From assembly GCA_023394415.1 (NCBI GenBank), contig JAEXAR010000023.1:1-44143 (forward strand): a stretch of 44,143 bases of DNA, written 5' to 3'. Under the pieces are notes generated by a model. That model searched no databases and was not told the origin of the DNA. It was given only the letters and a program-made list of their open reading frames with translations. Shown one piece after another: positions 34,945 to 42,716 of the stretch (within the stretch, counting starts at the first letter, position 1; each line of letters starts with the position of its first letter). Position numbers and translations under genes: made by a program. Source of the DNA: Bacteroidota bacterium. GTDB taxonomy: Bacteria > Bacteroidota > Bacteroidia > Flavobacteriales > Weeksellaceae.

Positions 34945-35364
34945 ATGCCCTTATTTAATTTTGAAACTGAAATTAATGCCACACCGGAACAAGTATGGAA
35001 TACCCTTTGGAAGGACGAATCTTATAGAGAATGGGCTCCCGTACTAAACAGTTCTTACTACGAAGGAAACTTTCAGCAGGACAGTAAGATTTATTTTTAG
35101 GGTGAAGACAGAAATGGGATGTACAATTTTGTAGAAAAAAACATTCCTAATAAAGAAATGAAATTTCAGCATCTTGGCTGGATTATAGAAGGGGAAGAAG
35201 CACCACAAAACGGGCAAAACTCTGAAGAAACTTATCTTTTAGAAGAAACAGAAAACGGAACTTTATTAAAAATAGAAGTGAATGCCTTGGATGAATTTGC
35301 AGACTTCTTCACCTCTAACTATCCTAAAATGATCGAAAAAGTAAAACAACTCGCTGAATCATAG
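34945..35364 (+). pseudogene. SRPBCC-family gene interrupted by an in-frame amber codon
   Basis: From the ATG at 34945 the frame encodes an SRPBCC protein (FETEINATPEQVWNTLWKD) that stops at a TAG at 35098-35100 after SKIYF, then continues in the same frame (GEDRNGMYNFVEK) to a TAG at 35364. The intact relative at 12256-12681 has FLGPEKSGMYA at this place, so a Leu codon (TTG) changed to TAG by one base is the simplest explanation. Ordinary genes here also end in TAG, so recoding is not supported. Restart at the ATG at 35119 would lack half the fold. Confidence 0.85.
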
Positions 35365-35466
35365 TTTCTATTTATCATCAAGGATTATTAGGATATTAGA
35401 TTACAAAAGGAAATTAACCTAATCGTAAAATATTATGAGTGGCGGCAAACAAAGTTTGCCGCCGCC

Positions 35467-36534
35467 TTATTTATCTGTGAGTTTACTCTCATAATTCCGT
35501 AGTGTAAAATTCAGAACAGCTTCCATAATATCACCCATCGATTTGCAATTTTTAAGAGAATTATCGTGCAGATAATTGAAAATCTCATGTTTCAGTTGTT
35601 CTGTCTTTTCAGGAGGAGCAATGGTATCGTTCTTCATAATCGCCATCAATTTTTTGAATCTCGTAGCGCCTACAATCATTCTTTTAGCCATTAAAGAGCG
35701 TTCTTCCTTTTGGTATTGGGTAATGGATGATTCTTCTATATTATCGGAAACAAATTTTACATACTCCAAGTTTTCTCTAAAGAATTGTGGTTTGTAGGTG
35801 TTCATTCTGCCTTCATAGCACTGTTGGTCAAAGTCTATGCTTCGGATGCGATACTTAATCTCGTCAAAATCCGGCGTCATTTCAATTACGAAGTTGTAAG
35901 ATCTTTGGTCTCCGAGTAAACGCAAAAAACAGCGTTCATTAAACTTCACAAACTCTTTGGCAATCCTTTTTTTATTGCTGTAATCGTTCACATATCGATC
36001 TAGAAAAACATCTCCCGGAATTCCCGAAATATGCTCTTCAATCAGCGTATTCTGGTACACCAAAAAATAAACCCGGTTTGGCGAAAGCAGGTACTCTAAT
36101 TCTAACCCATAAATTCTGGATGCATCGGCTTTTTTTACATAAAAATAATCGTGAATATCATTATCAAGATTTCGGATTTTAATTCGGAATGGGTGCGAAT
36201 TTCCAAACGTGCAATAATCAATACTGTCTACCGTGAGGTGATAAATAGCTTCCTCGTTGCCGTCACTTCTTAATCTTTGGTAAATCTTCAGCAAGCCGTT
36301 ATTGATCTCTTCCTGTTCGTGGTAATGATACATCACACCTTCCCATAGCGTGTCTTTCCCGTTGCTGTCAAGGATAGGCCAATGTTCAGTAAAACGGGTT
36401 AAATCTTCATACAATACAGGCGACTTCATAGTACGGTGATATTCATCAAGATAGCCCATTAAATCATCATTTATAGGATAATGAATTTTCTTTTTCGAGA
36501 TTTTAATGTCGCCTTTTCCTGTAGAATCCATCAC
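35467..36534 (-). CDS. Conserved-looking protein of unknown function (355 aa)
   Basis: A 355-aa soluble protein with no signal peptide or membrane segment; I do not recognise a named family. The start could be either of two adjacent Met codons. The middle to late part contains FVKFNERCFLRLLGDQRSYN, then RIRSIDFDQQCYEGRMNTY. This arrangement of an Asn-containing loop and an IDFD acidic motif recalls HipA- or CotH-like kinase folds, but the resemblance is weak. The C-terminus (GDIMEAVLNFTLRNYESKL) is helical. It is flanked downstream by a short hairpin-free gap and upstream by a 437-bp non-coding region. Confidence 0.75.
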   Translation of the reverse strand: MMDSTGKGDIKISKKKIHYPINDDLMGYLDEYHRTMKSPVLYEDLTRFTEHWPILDSNGKDTLWEGVMYHYHEQEEINNGLLKIYQRLRSDGNEEAIYHLTVDSIDYCTFGNSHPFRIKIRNLDNDIHDYFYVKKADASRIYGLELEYLLSPNRVYFLVYQNTLIEEHISGIPGDVFLDRYVNDYSNKKRIAKEFVKFNERCFLRLLGDQRSYNFVIEMTPDFDEIKYRIRSIDFDQQCYEGRMNTYKPQFFRENLEYVKFVSDNIEESSITQYQKEERSLMAKRMIVGATRFKKLMAIMKNDTIAPPEKTEQLKHEIFNYLHDNSLKNCKSMGDIMEAVLNFTLRNYESKLTDK

Positions 36535-36598
36535 GTTACAATTAGAAGACTAATTTACAAAATTTTCAGGAGCAGTAAGTTTGTATTTCTTTATCACT

Positions 36599-36680
36599 TT
36601 CGGACCCGCTTTCCACTCATACTCCTCGTTTCGGCGCATGCGCCTTCACTGTGGGGTAACCGTTGCAATCGGGGCTGTTA
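36599..36680 (-). ncRNA. Candidate structured RNA or repetitive extragenic element
   Basis: This stretch is much more GC-rich than its surroundings. On the minus strand it begins CAGCCCCGATTGCAACGG, continues with CCCCAC, a perfect 12-bp palindrome GGCGCATGCGCC (36633-36644), then GAGTGG and AGCGGGTCCG. CCCG can pair with CGGG, CCAC with GTGG, and the palindrome makes an inner hairpin, giving a nested fold. It resembles elements recurrent in Flavobacteria and might belong to the flavo-1 RNA family, but that is from memory. The rest of the 36535-36971 gap is AT-rich DNA plus the 19-bp repeat. Confidence 0.45.
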
Positions 36681-36721
36681 AAAGCGTTTTACACCTTCGG
36701 TTGAGATAGGGATACGAGTTT

Positions 36722-36791
36722 CAAGTTCCAAGTTTAAAGTCAAGTTCCAAGTTTAAAGTCAAGTCCCATGTTTCAAGTTCCAAGTTTCAAA
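36722..36791. repeat. 19-bp tandem repeat, about 3.6 copies
   Basis: CAAGTTCCAAGTTTAAAGT occurs twice exactly (36722-36740, 36741-36759), then as a diverged copy (36760-36778) and a partial fourth. It is internally built from CAAGTT(T/CC)AA-like subunits. It sits between the structured element and the J-domain gene. Confidence 0.9.
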
Positions 36792-36971
36792 TTCTGTTTT
36801 TTATTAGTTAAGGTAACAGACAATTAAGATTTTAAAGTTCAAGTTTGAGTTAAATTAGTTTAGAAAATTCTAAATTATAACTAAGCTAATCATCCTAATC
36901 GCACAAAACTGCATCAACTACACCAACTTCATTATCCATCTTTTTACTAAATTTGCTTCTCAACTCAATCT

Positions 36972-37619
36972 GTGAAAGACTACTATTATTTTCTTGGTGT
37001 AAAAGAAGATGCTTCGGATGAAGACATCAAAAAAGCGTATCGCAAACTTTCCCTGAAATATCATCCCGATAAAAATGTGGATGATGATTTTTTTGCAGAC
37101 CGATTTCGTGAAGTACAGGAAGCCTATGATACTTTGAGTGATAAAGAACTACGCAAAACCTACGATTCCAATTTTGAGGTATACCAAAAAACGTTCAGAA
37201 GTACAATGCCACCGGTTATAAAAACTTTTACTGCTAATAAAATACACGCTGTGAAAGGTGAGGAAATCACTGTAAAATGGATTACCAACAATGCTGATGT
37301 TGTAAAAATAATGCCATTTGGTTTAGAGAAAGCCTATGGCGAAAGGATTTTTAAGATCACAGATTTTAAGGACGGGAAATTTCAGTTGCTTTTGCATGCG
37401 CAGAATACATTGTTGCGCAGAACTGCTGTACAGGGAATTACCATTACCGAAGTGTTTGAAAACGAAAGAGAAAAATTCAGAAATGAAATAGAGGAGATGC
37501 TTCAACCAAACCCGAAATTTCCAAACCAACCCACTAAATATTCAAGAATTTTGTTTATCGTAATAGCACTGGTTTTAGCGTTATTAATAGGAGTAATTCT
37601 TCTTAATGTTTCAAAATAG
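36972..37619 (+). CDS. J-domain protein with C-terminal membrane anchor
   Basis: A 215-aa protein. A J-domain covers residues 1-65 (DYYYFLGVKEDASDEDIKKA, HPD in KYHPDKN), a predicted Ig-like beta domain about 70-160 (HAVKGEEITVKWITNNADVV), and a C-terminal helix ILFIVIALVLALLIGVILL that would anchor the tail in the membrane. It should recruit DnaK to the membrane through HPD. It lacks the G/F and zinc regions of DnaJ. The start is GTG at 36972, since no ATG precedes the J-domain. Tandem repeats lie on both sides. Confidence 0.88.
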   Translation: MKDYYYFLGVKEDASDEDIKKAYRKLSLKYHPDKNVDDDFFADRFREVQEAYDTLSDKELRKTYDSNFEVYQKTFRSTMPPVIKTFTANKIHAVKGEEITVKWITNNADVVKIMPFGLEKAYGERIFKITDFKDGKFQLLLHAQNTLLRRTAVQGITITEVFENEREKFRNEIEEMLQPNPKFPNQPTKYSRILFIVIALVLALLIGVILLNVSK

Positions 37620-37625
37620 AGCTTA

Positions 37626-37673
37626 AAACTCGAAACTCGAAACTCGAAACTTGAAACTCGAACTTGAAACTCG
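37626..37673. repeat. 7-bp tandem repeat (AAACTCG), seven copies
   Basis: AAACTCG repeats head to tail with two AACTTG-type variants (units at 37626, 37633, 37640, 37647, 37654, 37661, 37667), starting 6 nt after the J-domain stop codon. It resembles the array at 29637-29689. Confidence 0.9.
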
Positions 37674-37701
37674 AAAAATTTTCTATATTACCCTAAAAAA
37701 C

Positions 37702-37857
37702 CTACGCCATCTTCAATCTTCCAGGACATTTTTTACACCTTTTACCTTTTTTGAATTTTTTGCAGCACTTCTTTTTACTGCAGTATAATTCTTCAGGATT
37801 ATCATTGTAAGCAGGTGCTAAAGGAGCAATTTTGAAGGGGATAATCTGCACATTCAT
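37702..37857 (-). CDS. Small cysteine- and lysine-rich protein (51 aa)
   Basis: ATG at 37857 to TAG at 37702 encodes 51 residues: a hydrophobic N-terminal part (MNVQIIPFKIAPLAP) and a basic Cys-rich half (YCSKKKCCKKFKKGKRCKKC) with five Cys. The pattern could bind metal or nucleic acid. A consensus promoter lies directly upstream, which supports it being a gene. The function is unknown. Confidence 0.7.
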   Translation of the reverse strand: MNVQIIPFKIAPLAPAYNDNPEELYCSKKKCCKKFKKGKRCKKCPGRLKMA

Positions 37858-37861
37858 TTTG

Positions 37862-37893
37862 CAAATATAATGCTTATTTAGAATTAATCAAAA
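37862..37893 (-). promoter_or_regulatory. Promoter of the small Cys-rich gene
   Basis: Minus-strand TTTTG (37893-37889), a 19-bp spacer and TATATTTG (37869-37862) match the Bacteroidetes consensus. Only four bases separate the -7 box from the ATG at 37857, so the mRNA would have almost no leader. Confidence 0.7.
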
Positions 37894-38007
37894 TAATAAA
37901 TAACATGCTAACTGACTTTTAGCATAAAAAAACCACATTGCCTGAAACAGCAAAAAATTGTATTTTTACGGAACATTTTTCAAAAAAAAATATAATCAAT
38001 AAAAAGT

Positions 38008-40863
38008 ATGAATACAACAAAGTTTGTGAACCGCCACATTTCCTTAAATGAAGCTGATAAAAAAGCTATGCTAGAGAAAGTGGGCGTTTCGGAAGTAGAT
38101 GAACTAATCGCTCAAACCATTCCAAATTCAATCCGTTTAGAAAAAGATCTCAACATTTCAAAAGCACTTTCAGAGTATGAAATGATTCGCCATTCTAAAG
38201 CTTTGGCTAGTAAAAATGCAGATTTTGCCAATTATATCGGGTTCGGTTATCACAATACTCTTCTACCTGCAGCTATTAAAAGAAATATTTTCGAAAATCC
38301 CTCTTGGTACACTGCTTATACACCTTACCAAGCAGAAATTGCACAGGGAAGGTTAGAGGCACTTCTTAATTATCAAACAGTTATTACCAACCTTACCGGT
38401 TTTCCTATTGCTAATGCTTCTCTTTTAGATGAATCTACTGCTGCTGCAGAAGCAATGAGCATGTTTTTCGGAAGCAGAACCAAAGAGCAAAAGAAAGTGG
38501 CGACTAAATTTTTTGTTTCAGACTTAGTTCTACCACAAACCATTGCAGTTTTAAAAACAAAAGCAGAAGGATTGGGAATTGATGTTATTGTTGGTAATCA
38601 CAAAACGCATCAGTTCAACGATACTTATTTTGGAGTTTTACTTCAATATCCGGGTAAAAACGGAATTGTTTTAGATTATTCAGAAAATATCACATATTAC
38701 AAAGAGCATCATCTTCAGATAGCAGTTGCTTGTGATCCTTTAGCTTTGGTAAAACTTAAATCTCCGGCAGAAATGGGAGCCGATTGTGCAGTTGGTACTT
38801 CACAAAGATTTGGTATTCCGATGGGTTATGGTGGTCCTCACGCAGCATTTTTCGCATGTAAAGAAGATTATAAACGAGACATTCCGGGAAGAATTATCGG
38901 GGTATCGCAAGATGCATACGGAAAACGTGCCTTAAGAATGGCTTTACAAACCAGAGAGCAACATATCAAAAGAGAAAAAGCCACTTCCAATATTTGTACA
39001 GCACAGGTTCTTTTGGCAGTAATGGCTGGTATGTATGCTGTTTACCACGGTCCAAAAGGGTTGCAGTATATTGCAGATCAAATTCATTATAAAACCAATA
39101 CTTTGGGAAGTGCATTAAAAGTTCTAGGTTTTGATGTGGTGGAAGAACCGGTTTTTGATACCGTAAAAATAAGGGTTCACGAGGAAGAGAAAGGAAGAAT
39201 GATGAGATTGATGCGCGACAGAAAAATTAATCTTAATTATTTTACCGAAGGAGTAGTAAGCATTTCCTTAAATGAAAGTACAACGCTCAAAAAACTGGAT
39301 TATCTTCTTGAGGCTTTTGCCAATTTTAAAGATAAACAAGCCTTTAAACTTGAATTGAAAGAAGAATACAGCATTCCTTCTGAACTTTTAAGAAAAGACG
39401 ATATTCTAACTGAAGAAGTCTTTAATAAATATCATACAGAGACTGAACTGATGCGTTACATCAAGCGTTTGGAAAGAAAAGACCTTTCTCTCACCCATTC
39501 GATGATCTCACTTGGTTCTTGTACGATGAAACTGAATGCTGCAACACAAATGCTGCCTTTATCTTGGGGAGAATGGGGAAATATACATCCTTTTGTACCT
39601 ACAGAACAAGCAGGAGGTTATCAGGAAATGATTAAAGAGCTTGAAAAAGACCTGTCAGAAATTACAGGTTTTGCAGGCACTTCACTACAACCAAATTCTG
39701 GTGCGCAAGGTGAATATGCAGGTTTAATGGTTATAAGAGCCTATCACAAATCACAAGGACAGGGACACAGAAATATTGTTCTTATTCCGCAATCTGCTCA
39801 CGGAACTAATCCGGCGTCAGCAGTTTTAGCAGGAATGAAGGTGGTGGTGTGCAAAAACCTCGAAAATGGCGAAATCGATTCCAATGATTGGAAAGCTAAG
39901 GCTGAAGAACACAAAGACAATCTTGCAGCTGCAATGATTACTTATCCTTCAACATACGGCTTCTTCGATGCCAATATTAAAGAGATTATCAAGATTGTTC
40001 ACGATAATGGTGGACAGGTTTATATGGATGGTGCGAATATGAATGCGCAAGTTGGTTTTACCAGTCCAGGACATATTGGTGCAGATGTTTGTCACCTTAA
40101 TCTTCATAAAACATTCGCAATTCCACATGGTGGTGGCGGACCTGGTGTTGGACCAATTTGTGTGGCTTCACATTTGGTGCCGTTCCTGCCTTCAAACCCA
40201 AATATTAAAATTGGAAGCAAAGAGGCATTAGATGGTATTTCTGCTGCTCCATACGGTTCAGCTTTGGTACTAAATATCTCTTACGCTTATATTAAAATGC
40301 TGGGAACCGAAGGTTTGAAAAAATCAACGGAATATGCAATTTTAAATGCTAATTATCTGAAGGAAGTGTTGGCAGAACATTACCCAATTCTTTACCAAAA
40401 TGAAAACGGAAGAGTAGCACACGAATGTATTGTAGATTTCCGTCAGTTTAAATCATTGGGAATTGAAGTAGCTGATGTGGCGAAACGCTTAATGGATTAT
40501 GGTTTCCATGCACCAACCGTTTCTTTCCCAGTTGCCGGAACACTAATGATTGAACCAACAGAATCCGAAAGTAAGGAAGAAATCGACCGTTTTGCTGAAG
40601 CTTTAATCAATATCAAAAAAGAAATTGATGAAATTGCGAATGGTGAAATGCCAACCGATAATAATGTGCTGAAAAATGCACCACACACAGAGCAAATGGT
40701 AATTTCTGATTCTTGGGATAAGCCTTACAGCAGAGAAAAAGCTGCATATCCTTTAGATTGGGTTCGCGATCATAAGTTCTTTGCATCTGTTTCGAGAGTA
40801 GATGAAGCGTATGGTGATAGAAACTTAGTTTGTACCTGCGATCCGATTGAATCTTATATGTAA
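38008..40863 (+). CDS. gcvP: Glycine dehydrogenase (decarboxylating), P protein
   Basis: A 951-aa PLP enzyme of the glycine cleavage system: it decarboxylates glycine and passes the aminomethyl group to lipoyl-GcvH. Both halves are present in one chain, as in the single-polypeptide form. The PLP-binding Lys is in HLNLHKTFAIPHGGGGPG (Lys701). N-terminal FVNRHISLNEADKKAML and C-terminal LVCTCDPIESYM are typical. Other gcv genes are not in the window. A two-hairpin terminator follows. Confidence 0.97.
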   Translation: MNTTKFVNRHISLNEADKKAMLEKVGVSEVDELIAQTIPNSIRLEKDLNISKALSEYEMIRHSKALASKNADFANYIGFGYHNTLLPAAIKRNIFENPSWYTAYTPYQAEIAQGRLEALLNYQTVITNLTGFPIANASLLDESTAAAEAMSMFFGSRTKEQKKVATKFFVSDLVLPQTIAVLKTKAEGLGIDVIVGNHKTHQFNDTYFGVLLQYPGKNGIVLDYSENITYYKEHHLQIAVACDPLALVKLKSPAEMGADCAVGTSQRFGIPMGYGGPHAAFFACKEDYKRDIPGRIIGVSQDAYGKRALRMALQTREQHIKREKATSNICTAQVLLAVMAGMYAVYHGPKGLQYIADQIHYKTNTLGSALKVLGFDVVEEPVFDTVKIRVHEEEKGRMMRLMRDRKINLNYFTEGVVSISLNESTTLKKLDYLLEAFANFKDKQAFKLELKEEYSIPSELLRKDDILTEEVFNKYHTETELMRYIKRLERKDLSLTHSMISLGSCTMKLNAATQMLPLSWGEWGNIHPFVPTEQAGGYQEMIKELEKDLSEITGFAGTSLQPNSGAQGEYAGLMVIRAYHKSQGQGHRNIVLIPQSAHGTNPASAVLAGMKVVVCKNLENGEIDSNDWKAKAEEHKDNLAAAMITYPSTYGFFDANIKEIIKIVHDNGGQVYMDGANMNAQVGFTSPGHIGADVCHLNLHKTFAIPHGGGGPGVGPICVASHLVPFLPSNPNIKIGSKEALDGISAAPYGSALVLNISYAYIKMLGTEGLKKSTEYAILNANYLKEVLAEHYPILYQNENGRVAHECIVDFRQFKSLGIEVADVAKRLMDYGFHAPTVSFPVAGTLMIEPTESESKEEIDRFAEALINIKKEIDEIANGEMPTDNNVLKNAPHTEQMVISDSWDKPYSREKAAYPLDWVRDHKFFASVSRVDEAYGDRNLVCTCDPIESYM

Positions 40864-40870
40864 ATGTAGA

Positions 40871-40928
40871 AATTCGCCTTTGGCGAATTCAAAACCCCAA
40901 AAATCCCGAAATTTTTCGGGATTTTTTT
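40871..40928 (+). terminator. Tandem hairpins ending gcvP transcription
   Basis: The first hairpin is AATTCGCC-TTT-GGCGAATT (40871-40889). The second, AAATCCCGAAA with TTTCGGGATTT (from 40901), is followed by a T-run ending near 40928. The second is a good Rho-independent terminator. Confidence 0.85.
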
Positions 40929-40945
40929 ATTAAATAGATTATGAA

Positions 40946-40953
40946 TATTTTTG
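40946..40953 (+). promoter_or_regulatory. Putative -7 box of dgt
   Basis: TATTTTTG matches TAnnTTTG and is only 4 nt before the dgt ATG at 40958, so the transcript would be almost leaderless. No -33 TTG is seen at the expected distance. Confidence 0.5.
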
Positions 40954-40957
40954 GAAT

Positions 40958-42310
40958 ATGGATTTAAACCTACTTTACACCAATCAACGTACCGGAAACC
41001 ACGGCGTAACTTCTGCATCCAGAACTGATTTTCAAAGAGATTTTGACAGGATTATATTCTCGTCGTCTTTTCGAAGATTGCAGAACAAAACCCAAGTTTT
41101 TCCGTTGCCGGGAAGTGTGTTTGTACACAACCGATTAACGCACTCTTTGGAGGTTTCTTCTGTAGGACGTAGTTTGGGAAGTCTTGCAGGAGAGTTTATA
41201 ATGCAGAATTTTGAGAAAGATTTAACCGAAGATTCAAAAAATTTCTACCTCTATAATTTAAACAATGTCATTGCAGCGGCATGTCTTTGTCACGATGTTG
41301 GAAATCCTGCGTTTGGACATTCCGGTGAAGATGCTATTGCGAGTTATTTTGAAAAGAATCAGTCATTAACGGGACTTTTTTCCGAAAAAGAATGGGCCGA
41401 TTTGGTCAATTTTGAGGGAAATGCCAACGCCATCCGCGTTCTTACACATCAACAGCAGGGTAAAGATGAGGGCGGAACTCAATTAACACACACCACATTA
41501 GCAAGCATAGCTAAATATCCTTGTGAGGCCATCGCCAAGAAAAAAGGAACGTTGCATCGTAAGAAATTTGGTTTTTTCCAGAATGAAAAAGATACTTTTT
41601 TGGAAATTGCAAAATCCGTGAATATGGTTTCGGAAAGCGACGAACCTGTGATTTTCAAAAGACATCCTTTCGTTTGGTTAGTAGAAGCAGCCGATGATAT
41701 TTGCTACAATATCATCGATATGGAAGATGCACATCGCTTGGGAATTGTAGCCACTTCTGATATTGAAGATCTCTTTTTTGAATTGATAAAATCTGAAAAC
41801 CAAAATACACAAAGAGTAGAGCAGAAAATAGTAGCACTTACCAATGCCAATGAGAAAATTTCCTATTTAAGAGCAAAAGTCATTAATGCTCTTATCAATA
41901 AATCTATTGAAATTTACCGAGAAAATTTTGATAAAATATTAAGTGGAACTTTAGATAAAGCACTTTTGGATTCTTATAAACAAAACAATGCTGCTCTGCA
42001 AGAAATTGAAAGTTTTTCGATTGCTAAAATTTATGGTCATCGTTCAGTTGTAGAGATTGAAAACGCTGGTTATAATGTTATGTACGAGTTACTGAATCAT
42101 TTTATTCCGCCTATTATTAAAGAAAAATCTGAACGTAAATCTTACGATAAAAAGGCGCTTCAACTAATGCCAATGCAGTTTCATTATGAAGAAGGAAGCA
42201 CTTATCAAAAGGTTTTGGGCGTTTTAGATTTTGTTTCGGGGATGACGGATAATTTTGCGACAGATCTTTATAGAAAGATTAAAGGGATTGATATTGGAAT
42301 GACGGTGTAG
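40958..42310 (+). CDS. dgt: Deoxyguanosinetriphosphate triphosphohydrolase-family protein
   Basis: A 450-aa HD-domain dNTPase that hydrolyses dGTP to deoxyguanosine and triphosphate. Family motifs: SFRRLQNKTQVFPLP, the metal His in NRLTHSLEVSSVGRSLG, the HD pair in CLCHDVGNPAFGHSGEDAI, and EAADDICYNIIDMEDAHRLG. The length fits the Dgt family. Substrate range (dGTP only or several dNTPs) cannot be told from sequence. Confidence 0.93.
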   Translation: MDLNLLYTNQRTGNHGVTSASRTDFQRDFDRIIFSSSFRRLQNKTQVFPLPGSVFVHNRLTHSLEVSSVGRSLGSLAGEFIMQNFEKDLTEDSKNFYLYNLNNVIAAACLCHDVGNPAFGHSGEDAIASYFEKNQSLTGLFSEKEWADLVNFEGNANAIRVLTHQQQGKDEGGTQLTHTTLASIAKYPCEAIAKKKGTLHRKKFGFFQNEKDTFLEIAKSVNMVSESDEPVIFKRHPFVWLVEAADDICYNIIDMEDAHRLGIVATSDIEDLFFELIKSENQNTQRVEQKIVALTNANEKISYLRAKVINALINKSIEIYRENFDKILSGTLDKALLDSYKQNNAALQEIESFSIAKIYGHRSVVEIENAGYNVMYELLNHFIPPIIKEKSERKSYDKKALQLMPMQFHYEEGSTYQKVLGVLDFVSGMTDNFATDLYRKIKGIDIGMTV

Positions 42311-42375
42311 AAAAACGCAAGCATTTTCTCCAATAGCCAAGATAAAAGTAAAAAAGAAACAAGTAAATATTTTAT

Positions 42376-42396
42376 TATATTTGTACAGTTTAAACT
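42376..42396 (+). promoter_or_regulatory. -7 box and palindromic operator of the toxin-antitoxin pair
   Basis: TATATTTG (42376-42383) matches TAnnTTTG. A perfect palindrome AGTTTAAACT (42387-42396) overlaps the expected transcription start, a natural site for antitoxin autorepression. The antitoxin ATG is at 42405. Confidence 0.5.
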
Positions 42397-42404
42397 TTAA
42401 AAAT

Positions 42405-42716
42405 ATGGTAGTAGAAATTGTAAAATATATAGATGTTCTTAATTCAATAGATGTACATTTGAAAAACTCTCCTTTTAAATTGAATTATATTATTGAAAAA
42501 TTAGGCTATAAAGAAAATACTTTTTTTAAAAAATTAAAGGAGAAAAGGTTCAGTCCAGAGGAACTTTTGAAGATTTCTGAGATTATAAAACCTGAAGAAT
42601 ATCGAGAGTATGAAATTCAGAAAATGATTGAGGAAGGTTTTAAAGATATGAATGAAGGTCGCGTAAGAAATTTCAATACTGTAATGGAAGAAAAGCGTAG
42701 TAAATATGCAAATTGA
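42405..42716 (+). CDS. Putative antitoxin with HTH-like N-terminus
   Basis: A 103-aa protein. I start it at the ATG at 42405 (MVVEIVKYIDVLNSIDVHLK), not at the in-frame TTG upstream. The first 65 residues suggest an XRE-like helix-turn-helix (YIIEKLGYKENTFFKKLKEK, SPEELLKISEII). The charged C-terminal tail (EEGFKDMNEGRVRNF) is likely the toxin-binding part. The gene overlaps the ParE-like toxin by 11 nt, the usual coupling for type II systems. The exact antitoxin family is not recognised. Confidence 0.75.
   Translation: MVVEIVKYIDVLNSIDVHLKNSPFKLNYIIEKLGYKENTFFKKLKEKRFSPEELLKISEIIKPEEYREYEIQKMIEEGFKDMNEGRVRNFNTVMEEKRSKYAN

Noticed and set aside
35098..35100. TAG read as a sense codon (amber recoding)
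   Set aside because: Normal genes here, such as the LytTR regulator and the TonB receptor, end in TAG at the expected length, so TAG works as a stop.
36722..36791. Repeat array considered as a CRISPR
   Set aside because: Units are directly adjacent with no unique spacers, and no cas gene is in the window.
37906..37930. Hairpin ATGCTAA/TTAGCAT before gcvP as a terminator
   Set aside because: It is AT-rich and followed by A residues, not T, on the plus strand; on the minus strand the T-run is on the wrong side.
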